Source: an uncultured Gammaproteobacteria bacterium (lineage in GTDB: Bacteria; Pseudomonadota; Gammaproteobacteria; HK1). Taken from it: 64,000 bases of DNA. The stretch spans positions 2,373,001 through 2,437,000 of the forward strand of contig OY282378.1 of assembly GCA_958295835.1 (NCBI GenBank), read 5' to 3'. The notes beneath the pieces were generated by a model, which saw only the letters and a list, made by a program, of their open reading frames with translations, ran no database searches and had not been told where the DNA came from. Made by a program: the position numbers and the translations under genes. Positions 56,946 to 64,000 of this stretch are shown here, piece after piece. How positions within the stretch are numbered: position 1 is the stretch's first letter; each line of letters opens with the position of its first letter.

Positions 56946-57664
56946 TGGGTTTCTCCCGATTGCATCGGCTCAACGCGGAAATCGCTCGCGAAGCGCGCGC
57001 CGTCCGGACACGTCATGACGCCCGGCCCGTGCGCCATCCCATCGCGGAATTCGCCCTCGAAGCGCGGTCCGTCCAGCGCCGTCGCGACCCCCGTCCCGTG
57101 CGGGTCCCCGCCGCGGAATTCACCTTCGTAGCGCCTGCCGTTCGGCCATGTGAAAACCCCTTGGCCGTGCCGCTCGCCGTCGCGCCATTCGCCGTCGTAG
57201 CGCTGCCCGTCCGGCCACGTTTGGACACCCTTCCCGTGCATCCGGCTATTGCGCCATCCGCCCATGTAGCGGCGCCCGTCCGGCCACGTCATGACGCCTC
57301 GCCCGTGCGGCCGGCCATCGTGGTACTCGCCCACGTAGCGCGCGCCGTCCGGCCACGTATAGACCCCCTCCCCGTGCGGACGCTCGTCGCGGAAATCGCC
57401 CTGCCATTCGCCCCATTCGCCCCCCTGGATCGTGAAAACCCCTTCGCCCTCGTAGCGCCACCCGACCGGCCACGTATAGACACCCTTCCCGTGCGGCTTG
57501 CCGTCGCGGAAATCGCCCTCGTAGCTCGGGAAATCGCCCTCGTAGCTCGTTCCATCCAGCGACTGCCCGATCACCCCCCCGTCCGTGCCGGGACCAGCGC
57601 ACCCCGACAGCACGATCACCGTGCCCGCCAACACCAGCCCTCGAACCCATCGCATCGTCTCCAT
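56942..57664 (-). CDS. MORN-repeat lipoprotein (first of three)
   Basis: A 240-residue lipoprotein: signal peptide LVLAGTVIVLSGC, then about eight MORN repeats (RYVGEYHDGRPHGRGVMTWP, RYDGEWRDGERHGQGVFTWP). ATG 57664 is chosen because GGAGAG lies upstream and the signal peptide starts near it; an upstream ATG at 57703 would overlap the restriction gene. SYEGDF is duplicated near residue 55. It begins just after the truncated restriction enzyme gene on the same strand. Confidence 0.85.
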   Translation of the reverse strand: METMRWVRGLVLAGTVIVLSGCAGPGTDGGVIGQSLDGTSYEGDFPSYEGDFRDGKPHGKGVYTWPVGWRYEGEGVFTIQGGEWGEWQGDFRDERPHGEGVYTWPDGARYVGEYHDGRPHGRGVMTWPDGRRYMGGWRNSRMHGKGVQTWPDGQRYDGEWRDGERHGQGVFTWPNGRRYEGEFRGGDPHGTGVATALDGPRFEGEFRDGMAHGPGVMTCPDGARFASDFRVEPMQSGETQ

Positions 57665-57686
57665 CGCTTGCTCTCCATTTCCGCCG

Positions 57687-60600
57687 TCACCGGGCTCTGC
57701 CATCGCCCAAATCTATCGCCAGCTTTTCCTCGCGCTTGAGGTAATCGCCGACATCACGGTACAGGATGCGGCAACCGTCGTGTGAAGCATCAGGGTTTCG
57801 GACCAGGATCGTGATCGCCACGGGCGCACGTGAGCCCTGGCCGAATACTTTGCCCCCTTCGCGGCGGGAGCGTTCTCCCTGGGTTCGTTGATTCCCCCGC
57901 AAGTTCAAGACCCGGATGGAAGTGAATTCTTCGACCAAGCAGGCCCGAATGCCGGAATCCACGTTGCCGTCGATCCACGAGCCGTTGGTGACGAGCGCGA
58001 TCACGCCCTGTTCGCCGATACGATCCGAAGCCCAGCGGATCGCCATCTTGTACGTGTCGTAGAGGCTGTTCTTCAAGGTCGCGGTCGAGCGGACGGCGTA
58101 GGTCTCGCTGACCCGCTTCTTCAGCTCCGGGTAATCGACGTTCGGGTTGTCGTCCGCCGAGCTCTTCTGCGCCGCCGACCACGGAGGATTCCCGATGATG
58201 ACCTGGATCGGCAGGCGTTGCTGGCGTTCGGCGCGTTCGCTGTTGTCGGGAAGCCAATCCCTGGGGAAGCCGGTCCGGTCGGTGTGCAGATTGAACGTGT
58301 CGGTCAGGACGATGCCCTCGAAGGGCTGGTAGGGGCCGCCCGCTCCCCGCCGGCCGTGGAAGGCTTCCTCGATGTGGATGGCGGCGATGTAGTAGGCCAG
58401 CAGCACGATCTCGTTGGCGTGCAGCTCCCGGCGGTACCTTCTTTCGAGGTCTGGATCGGCGATCAGCGCCGACTGGAGCAGGCGGACGAGGAAGATGCCG
58501 GTGCCGGTGAAGGGATCGAGCACGTGGACGCCTTCGTCACTCAAGCTTCGACCGAACTCCTCGCGCAACACATGGTCGGCACTGTTCAGGATGAAGTCCA
58601 CGATCTCGACCGGGGTGTAGACGATGCCGAGGCGCTCCGTGTCCTTCTTGAGCGCGGTGGCAAAGAACTTCTCGTAGAGCTCCATCAGCACCCGCTGCCG
58701 CGCCCCGCTGTTGTCGAGACTGCGGGCGCGCATCCGGACGCTTTCGTAGAAACGCTCCAGGTCTCGCACCTCGTTCTCGAGGCCGAACTCGCCGAAATCC
58801 TGCCGCAGCGCGTCCAGGGCCTGGGCCACCGGATTGGTGGCCGCGAAATCGTAGTGCTCGAACAGCGCCTCGAAGACGGGGCGGGTCAGGATATGCTGCG
58901 CCATGATCTCCATGGCGTTGCCGCGGCCGATCGACTCGTTGATCGAAACCTTGAGCTCCTCGTGAAATGCGTCGAACCACTCGCGCAGGGCTTCGTTGCC
59001 GGGGGCGGTCAGCAGATTCCCGATTCGATGGACCAGTCGCGTGAAGATGTCCGCGACGTCCCTGGCCCAGGTCTCCCAGTATTTCCGGTCCCCGCATTTA
59101 TCGACGATCCTGGCGAATATGGCGCCGGGCGGCAGGTCGATCGGCGCGAACGGCAACTCGGCGTCCGCCGGAATTCCATTCCCGTCTCCGCTGAAGATGA
59201 TGCGGCGGGTGGGCGTGTCGTTGAGGTCGATCTTGTTGATTTCGGCGTCGAGCCGATCGTCATGCGAACGCAGCGCGCGCAAGACGTTCCAGACCACGCC
59301 GAAACGCTCGTTGTCGTCCAGCGCCGCGGCGGGGTTGACGCCCGCCGGCACCGCGATCGGCAGGATGATGTAGCCGTACTCCTTGCCGGGCGCCTTCCGC
59401 ATGGCGCGGCCCACCGCCTGGACGATGTCCACCTGCGAATTCCGGGGACTCATGAACAGCACCGCGTCCAGCGCCGGCACGTCGATGCCCTCGGAAAGAC
59501 AGCGTGCGTTCGAGAGGATGCGGCACGTGCCCTCGGCGTTGCCCTTCAGCCACTCGATTCGCGCCTTGCGGTCGAGCGCGTGATGCTGGCCGTCGACGTG
59601 GCGCGTGTCGCAACGCAGCGCCCTCCCGCGCTCGGCCTCCGGCAGAAGCTCGATGGCGTGGCCGATGATGTCGTCCCAATGCGTTTCCAGGCGCTTCGAC
59701 GAGGCGATGGTGTTGGTGAACGCGATCGCCCGGGACAGACGACGAACGGGTGCCTCACCGGAACCCTCGTTCTCCGGATTCTGCAACGCGCGCCAGCAGC
59801 CGGTGATCTTCGCCGCATCGGTGAGGTTGATCTCGCTCTCGCCGGCCGCCAGATGCGCCTGCAACGCGGCATCGACGTGTTGTTCGGACATGGCGAGCAC
59901 GACGACCTTGTAATCGGACAGCAGCCCCTGATCGACCGCCTTGGAGAACGGCAGGCGGTGAAGCTCCGGTCCATAGGTCTCCGGGTCGTCCATCGAGAAC
60001 ACGTCGACGTCGTGGCTCGCCGCCTTCGCCTTGGCGCTCTCCGTATAGAGGCGCGGCGTCGCCGTCATGTAGAGGCGCCTGGCGGCCCGGATCCGCTGCC
60101 CGTCGTGGACGAGCACGAACGGGGAGGTCTTGTCGCCGGGCCGTTCGACACCGGTGGTCCGGTGCGCTTCGTCGCAGAGGATGATGTCGAAGGGCGGCGC
60201 TCCCTCGTCTTGCGCCCGCTCCACGATGCCGAGCGAGTGGTAGGTGCAGAAGACCACCGTCATCGCGTCTTCGTCTGCCTCCCGGAGCGCCCGGGAGATC
60301 GCCGGCGGATCCGTGGTGACCGGGATTTCAAGCTCCTGAAGCGAGGCGTCCTCGTCGTTGCGCCCTGCCCGGGTGTCGGAGCAGACGCCGACGTAGCGGT
60401 GGGCCGTCGCGCGCTGCGTCGCCCACTCCCGCATCGACTGGGAGAACAGGGAGATCGACGGCACCAGGTACAGGACCCGGCCGCCGATACCCGCCACCGC
60501 TTCCGCGATGCGCAATGCGGTAAAGGTCTTGCCGGCGCCGCAGGCCATGACGAGCTTGCCGCGATCGTGGTCCCTGAAACCGGCGATCACGTCGTCGAAC

Positions 60601-61172
60601 GCGGCCTGTTGGTGGTGCCGCAGGCGGAAGGGCTCGTGGCGGAAGGCAAGGTCTTCCGGTGCGCCGCGCACCAGGTCGGGCCAATCGAAAGGCCGGCTGG
60701 CGAGATCGCCGAAGCGCAGCACGGTGCAGGCGGGCTTCAGCGGCTCGATGGTCTTGCGGGCGTTCGGCCCCCAGCCGTCGCCGGTATCCACGACGATGCG
60801 GGCGGTGAACGGATCGCGGGCCGAAGCGGCGATGAAGGAGTCGAGGTGGGGCTTCGATATCTGCGTACCGGGCGCATGGCATTTGCACTGAATGGCGCAG
60901 TAGCCGCCCCGACGCTCCTCGGCAACGAGGTCGATGCCCGTATCGGCGCCGTCGAAATCCGGTCGCGCGCCGGCCCATTCGGACCAGAGCCGGACGTTGG
61001 AGAAACGTTCCCCGTAGAGCGGGTCGTTGAGGAAATACGTTTTCATCAGCCGCTCGAAGAGGCGCCCCTTCTGCGCCTCGGAGTCGGCGATGGACCGGAT
61101 GTGGTCCAGTGTTCGCTGGAAGCTGCCGCTCAACGTCCGATCTCCGGGGTCCGGCGACGCCGGGTTGGGCAA
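57687..61172 (-). CDS. Type ISP restriction-modification enzyme, C-terminally short
   Basis: A 1161-residue single-chain restriction-modification protein. Domains in order: an Mrr-like nuclease (DTGIDLVAEERRGGYCAIQCK, residues about 78-98), an SF2 helicase (Walker A MACGAGKTF near 210; DEAH box ILCDEAHRTT near 330), and a gamma-class methyltransferase (VLDPFTGTGIFLVRL near 890; catalytic NPPWSA near 1005). Known type ISP enzymes such as LlaBIII are near 1580 residues because a DNA-recognition domain follows; here the frame stops after YLKREEKLAIDLGDGRAR, where that region would begin. Either the recognition domain is lost or supplied elsewhere. VapBC lies just upstream. Confidence 0.87.
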   Translation of the reverse strand: MPNPASPDPGDRTLSGSFQRTLDHIRSIADSEAQKGRLFERLMKTYFLNDPLYGERFSNVRLWSEWAGARPDFDGADTGIDLVAEERRGGYCAIQCKCHAPGTQISKPHLDSFIAASARDPFTARIVVDTGDGWGPNARKTIEPLKPACTVLRFGDLASRPFDWPDLVRGAPEDLAFRHEPFRLRHHQQAAFDDVIAGFRDHDRGKLVMACGAGKTFTALRIAEAVAGIGGRVLYLVPSISLFSQSMREWATQRATAHRYVGVCSDTRAGRNDEDASLQELEIPVTTDPPAISRALREADEDAMTVVFCTYHSLGIVERAQDEGAPPFDIILCDEAHRTTGVERPGDKTSPFVLVHDGQRIRAARRLYMTATPRLYTESAKAKAASHDVDVFSMDDPETYGPELHRLPFSKAVDQGLLSDYKVVVLAMSEQHVDAALQAHLAAGESEINLTDAAKITGCWRALQNPENEGSGEAPVRRLSRAIAFTNTIASSKRLETHWDDIIGHAIELLPEAERGRALRCDTRHVDGQHHALDRKARIEWLKGNAEGTCRILSNARCLSEGIDVPALDAVLFMSPRNSQVDIVQAVGRAMRKAPGKEYGYIILPIAVPAGVNPAAALDDNERFGVVWNVLRALRSHDDRLDAEINKIDLNDTPTRRIIFSGDGNGIPADAELPFAPIDLPPGAIFARIVDKCGDRKYWETWARDVADIFTRLVHRIGNLLTAPGNEALREWFDAFHEELKVSINESIGRGNAMEIMAQHILTRPVFEALFEHYDFAATNPVAQALDALRQDFGEFGLENEVRDLERFYESVRMRARSLDNSGARQRVLMELYEKFFATALKKDTERLGIVYTPVEIVDFILNSADHVLREEFGRSLSDEGVHVLDPFTGTGIFLVRLLQSALIADPDLERRYRRELHANEIVLLAYYIAAIHIEEAFHGRRGAGGPYQPFEGIVLTDTFNLHTDRTGFPRDWLPDNSERAERQQRLPIQVIIGNPPWSAAQKSSADDNPNVDYPELKKRVSETYAVRSTATLKNSLYDTYKMAIRWASDRIGEQGVIALVTNGSWIDGNVDSGIRACLVEEFTSIRVLNLRGNQRTQGERSRREGGKVFGQGSRAPVAITILVRNPDASHDGCRILYRDVGDYLKREEKLAIDLGDGRAR

Positions 61173-61180
61173 GGACGCAC

Positions 61181-61591
61181 TCAGTCTTCCCTGACGCCGA
61201 TGCGTCGGGCAACGAGGGGCCGGATTTCCGCGATGGCCTCGAAATCCCGATCCTTGTGGAGCAACCGGAGGTCGTTTTCAATGGCGAGTTGCGCGATGCA
61301 ACAGTCGATTGGACTGCGAACCGTCCGGCCCAGCCGGCGTAAATCGAAAGGGATACGCGCCGCATCGCGCCAAGTGTCGCCGCTGGTTTCGACGTAGTCC
61401 TGGCCTTCCAGGTAGTCGGCCAGCATGGCCCACTCCTGTTCGTCAACGGCGCCTTGCAGCAACTCCAACTGGTTGAAGCGCGTCAACACCACGTCGTCGC
61501 CGGCCACGAGCGATCGGACCCGTCTTGCCGCGCCGCCGCTCGTATCCCGAAACACGTCCATCCACACGGACGTATCAATCAGAATAGCCAC
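61181..61591 (-). CDS. vapC: PIN-domain toxin VapC
   Basis: A 136-residue PIN ribonuclease toxin. Acidic residues: D in ILIDTSVWMDVF, E in FNQLELLQG, and D in IDCCIAQLA and LLHKDRDFEAI. It overlaps the antitoxin gene start by 17 bases and ends eight bases before the restriction enzyme start. Intact. Confidence 0.9.
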   Translation of the reverse strand: MAILIDTSVWMDVFRDTSGGAARRVRSLVAGDDVVLTRFNQLELLQGAVDEQEWAMLADYLEGQDYVETSGDTWRDAARIPFDLRRLGRTVRSPIDCCIAQLAIENDLRLLHKDRDFEAIAEIRPLVARRIGVRED

Positions 61592-61787
61592 GGACTCGCC
61601 GCATCGCCTTGCGGTCGAAGTCCGGATGCAGCTTCACCTTGCCGGCGAGATCCAGAAGGTCCTTTTTTCGTCGCCGCTGCACCAATTCGCTCAGCGCAAG
61701 ATGCACCAGCTCCCGCTTGGTGCGAATGCCGGTGAGTGTGAACGCCTGCTGCACCAGTTCGTCATCCAGAACGATATTCGTACGCAT
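61575..61787 (-). CDS. vapB: VapB-type antitoxin (ribbon-helix-helix)
   Basis: A 70-residue antitoxin: MRTNIVLDDELVQQAFTLTG at the start is the typical ribbon-helix-helix of type II VapB proteins, and the basic tail would fit the PIN toxin. ATG 61787 is the only reasonable start. First gene of a VapBC-restriction-MORN run. Confidence 0.87.
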   Translation of the reverse strand: MRTNIVLDDELVQQAFTLTGIRTKRELVHLALSELVQRRRKKDLLDLAGKVKLHPDFDRKAMRRVRGYSD

Positions 61788-61929
61788 CGCCGTTTCAACG
61801 AAATGTGTATAACGAGGTGTATCGTACCCTCCGATATTCTCGCCGACCACCGGATGCCCCGCGAGCTGCTCTGGCGGCGCGATGCCCGGGAGGCTTCGCC
61901 CCGAACCCCGGATTCGACGACGGCTCGAC

Positions 61930-62967
61930 TCAGCCTTGCGGCCCGGCGTCGAACCCCGTCTTGTCCACGAGCTTGCTGGCGGCCCCTCGATCGCGGGCGA
62001 TGTCTTCCAGCGGCAGGGTGTCCGCCTTGAACGCGCCCCAGGACTCGACCAGCGGGTGGGTCCTGATGCCGGCCCTGACCGGGAACTCGAAATTGACGGT
62101 GGCGTACATGTTCTGCGCCTCGTCACCGGTGAGAAACTCGAGGAGGGCCACCGCATTGGCCCGGTTCTTCGCGTCCTTGATCACCGCCGCGCCGGAGATG
62201 TTCACGTGGTTCCCGCGCCCGTTCTGGTCGAGGAATTGCACGCGAACCGATTTCGCCCACTCCTTCTGCTCGGGCTTCTTCTCGTTCGTCGCCATCTTCC
62301 CCATGTAGTAGTGGTTCGAGATCGCGATGTCGCACACGCCCTGGTAGACGCCCTTCGCTTGGGCGCGGTCGTTGCCCTGGGGCTTGCGGGCGAGATTGTC
62401 GCGAACGCCGCCGAGCCACTGCTCGGCCGTCTCCTCGCCTTCGTTGGCGATCACCGAGGCGATGAGCGCGACGTTGTACACGTGCTTGCCGGAACGGGTG
62501 CAGATTCGCCCGCGGAACCTCGGATCCGCGAGGTCGGCCAGGGTCTCCAGCTCGCCCGGCTTCACGCGATCCCTGGACACGAGGGCGAGGCGCGCCCGGG
62601 TGGTGAGACCGAACCAGAAGCCCTCGGGATGGCGCAGATGCGCGGGGATGGTTTCGTCGAGAATCGCCGAGTCCACGGGTTCCAGGAGCCCCGCCTGGTG
62701 CAAGGCGTCGAGCCGGCCGACGTCGACGGTGAGCACCGCATCGGCCGGATTGTTCGCGCCCGCCGCCTTGATCTTCTCCACCATTCCCTTCTTGGCGAAC
62801 ACGACGTTCACCGCGATGCCGGTCTGCTTCGTGAACTCGTCGAGCATCGGCTGGATCAGGAACGGCTGGCGGTACGAGTACAGATTGACCTCGCCTGCCG
62901 CATGAGCGGGGGCGGTGGTCGCGAGTGACGCCGCGAGGGCGAAGAGGGGGATGAGGATCTTGCGCAT
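61930..62967 (-). CDS. Iron(III) ABC transporter substrate-binding protein
   Basis: A 345-residue periplasmic ferric-iron receptor of the FbpA/FutA/IdiA family. The signal peptide ends AHA, followed by EVNLYSYRQPFLIQPMLDEF. Iron-ligand tyrosines are likely in AISNHYYMGKM. ATG 62967 follows GGAGG. No permease or ATPase is adjacent in the window. It has a Fur-type promoter upstream, so it should be induced by iron limitation. Confidence 0.92.
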   Translation of the reverse strand: MRKILIPLFALAASLATTAPAHAAGEVNLYSYRQPFLIQPMLDEFTKQTGIAVNVVFAKKGMVEKIKAAGANNPADAVLTVDVGRLDALHQAGLLEPVDSAILDETIPAHLRHPEGFWFGLTTRARLALVSRDRVKPGELETLADLADPRFRGRICTRSGKHVYNVALIASVIANEGEETAEQWLGGVRDNLARKPQGNDRAQAKGVYQGVCDIAISNHYYMGKMATNEKKPEQKEWAKSVRVQFLDQNGRGNHVNISGAAVIKDAKNRANAVALLEFLTGDEAQNMYATVNFEFPVRAGIRTHPLVESWGAFKADTLPLEDIARDRGAASKLVDKTGFDAGPQG

Positions 62968-63021
62968 GGGTCCGGCCTCCGCATGTTGGAACGGGAATCG
63001 AGCCCGATTGGGCGGCGACCG

Positions 63022-63070
63022 GTTATAGCTGCATCGTATTACGAATGCAAGCGATTCTCATGTGCAATAA
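63022..63070 (-). promoter_or_regulatory. Promoter of the iron-binding gene with Fur-like operator
   Basis: On the minus strand TTGCAT (63050-63045) and TATAAC (63027-63022) are separated by exactly 17 bases. A Fur-box-like sequence, TGCACATGAGAATCGCTTGC, overlaps the -35 (about 63048-63067), so Fur with iron would block this promoter. Position fits the start of the gene at 62967. Operator assignment is by similarity only. Confidence 0.6.
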
Positions 63071-63112
63071 GGATTCGCCGACGCGCGCTCGCATGAGCAG
63101 GCGAGGCCCGGG

Positions 63113-63538
63113 TCAGCGTTTGCGGTGGGCGCAGTCCTTGCGGTCGCAGTGCCCGTGCAGCACCAGCGAGTGATCGGCGAGCCGGAAGCCGTGCTCCTTC
63201 GCGATCCTGATCTGGCGGCGCTCGATGGTGTCGTCGACGAACTCCGTCACCTTCCCGCAGTCGATGCACACGATGTGGTCATGGTGCTCGCCCGAGTCGA
63301 GCTCGAACACCGCGTGCCCCTCCGCGAAATGGTGCCGGATGACGAGCCCGGCCGACTCGAACTGGGTGAGCACGCGGTAGATCGTCGCGAGGCCGAGGTC
63401 GTCGCCGACCGCCATCAGCGCCCGATAGACATCCTCGGCGCTCATGTGCCGATCGCGGTTCTGCTCGAGGGTGGACAGGATCTTGAGCCGCGGCTGCGTC
63501 GCCTTGAGTCCCGCGTCCTTCAGATCGTCGCTCTGCAT
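63113..63538 (-). CDS. fur: Ferric uptake regulator Fur
   Basis: A 141-residue Fur protein. The winged helix is VYRALMAVGDDLGLATIYRV, the metal site region HHFAEGHAVFELDSGEHHDH, the CIDC motif is IVCIDCGKVTEF, and the tail ends HCDRKDCAHRKR. It represses iron genes when Fe(II) is plentiful. Its own promoter must lie upstream, beyond 63538, where no box is obvious. Codirectional with the iron-binding gene 145 bases downstream. Confidence 0.95.
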   Translation of the reverse strand: MQSDDLKDAGLKATQPRLKILSTLEQNRDRHMSAEDVYRALMAVGDDLGLATIYRVLTQFESAGLVIRHHFAEGHAVFELDSGEHHDHIVCIDCGKVTEFVDDTIERRQIRIAKEHGFRLADHSLVLHGHCDRKDCAHRKR

Positions 63539-63638
63539 GGGTGGGACTCCGCATCCGGCAAGCCTGTGGCGATGCGTGGCCCGCCGGAGCCGGGACCATC
63601 ACGTCCACCTGTCGGAGGGGACCGGCCGCCGAACCCCT

Positions 63639-64000
63639 TCAGCTATCGAGCCCGGGCACCTGCCAGGAGCGGCTGAAGACCTGGTCCTTGCTGTCGGTCA
63701 CCTGCACCGACAGCTCGCCGGGCTCTTCGGGCGTGTAGTAGAAGTGGATGCTCGGGTCTTCGCTCATCGAGATGCCCGCGTCCTCGACCGTCAGTACCGG
63801 CTCGTCGCCGTAGCGCACCTCGATGTTGTTCACGAAGTGCGCCGGCACGTAGTGGTGAGTGACCTGATCCATCTGCATCCCGGTGTGGTTGGGATGGCTG
63901 ACCAGGAGCTGGGCAAGGTTCGGCTCGCCCAGCACCGGCGCCCCGGACTGGCGGAACTTCATCTTGCCGAGCCGGGCCAGCGCCGCGTCCGGATCCTTGC
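63639..64000 (-). CDS. SoxZ-like thiosulfate-carrier domain protein, cut by window edge
   Basis: An open frame that enters from the window edge (DPDAALARLGKMKFRQSGAP) and ends at 63639. The C-terminal 100 residues resemble the SoxZ domain: LLVSHPNHTGMQMDQ, HFVNNIEVRYGDEPVLTVED, then IHFYYTPEEPGELSVQVTDS. SoxYZ carries sulfur intermediates. Since codons continue upstream of the first ATG (63962), this is probably the 3' part of a longer SoxYZ-type gene. Sulfur role is moderately supported. Confidence 0.7.
   Translation of the reverse strand, partial: KDPDAALARLGKMKFRQSGAPVLGEPNLAQLLVSHPNHTGMQMDQVTHHYVPAHFVNNIEVRYGDEPVLTVEDAGISMSEDPSIHFYYTPEEPGELSVQVTDSKDQVFSRSWQVPGLDS

Noticed and set aside
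57888..61397. A 1169-codon open frame on the plus strand
   Set aside because: Exact antisense of the type ISP enzyme, whose motifs are clear; the plus frame has only low-complexity V/G/D/R sequence.

Overview
The window is high-GC DNA (about 65-70% in most genes) from a Pseudomonadota bacterium, most likely an alphaproteobacterium. The evidence is the four-subunit sarcosine oxidase, a TRAP operon ending in a universal stress gene, paired Rieske oxygenases with a glutamine-synthetase homologue, a liv-type ABC transporter, Fur with an FbpA-type iron-binding protein, and a Sox carrier protein. No rRNA, tRNA, CRISPR array or phage structural gene was recognised.

Layout. 0-16 kb is metabolic: a YbdK-type ligase, a 5'-nucleotidase-like phosphatase, a TRAP operon (dctP, a TauA-like binding protein, dctQ, dctM, usp), chrA, a D-2-hydroxyacid dehydrogenase, two Rieske oxygenases, a glutamine-synthetase homologue and a MetX-fold hydrolase. 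16-36 kb is an accessory block of defence and toxin-antitoxin genes: a Fic-fold protein with a winged helix and a repeat-rich leader, an AbrB gene with a broken PIN toxin, a ParA-like ATPase, an AlbA_2 ATPase, a type III Res helicase, a split HigA-type antitoxin, VapBC, then a gapless operon reading ATPase - 15-unit TPR protein - type III Mod - 59-residue peptide - Fic. 36-51 kb is again catabolic: two Gfo/Idh/MocA dehydrogenases, a 2-oxoglutarate oxygenase, soxBDAG sarcosine oxidase interrupted by an antisense carboxymuconolactone-decarboxylase-like gene, and livGFKHM. 51-56 kb is a toxin-antitoxin cluster (MbcA/RES, ParDE, DUF433/DUF5615) with a decayed duplicate of part of itself and a thymidylate kinase fragment. 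56-62 kb holds VapBC, a type ISP restriction-modification enzyme that seems to lack its C-terminal recognition domain, and three chained MORN-repeat lipoproteins. 62-64 kb has the Fur-controlled iron gene, fur, and an edge-truncated SoxZ-like gene.

Two features stand out. First, the ATPase-TPR-Mod-peptide-Fic operon, with Res in a second operon on the same strand, looks like a composite defence locus that I cannot match to a named system. Second, the DNA has repeatedly duplicated short segments at gene starts and gene junctions. At three overlapping junctions the duplication period is 62, 104 or 152 bases. Each equals 3n-1, the one phase that leaves tiny open frames coupled by stop-start overlaps on both sides; the 59-residue peptide between mod and fic has the same geometry.

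Genes probably act together as follows. TRAP, liv, Rieske, Gfo/Idh, 2OG oxygenase and sarcosine oxidase suggest uptake and oxidative breakdown of methylated or aromatic nitrogen compounds. The accessory blocks are defence and plasmid-style stability modules in several stages of decay.
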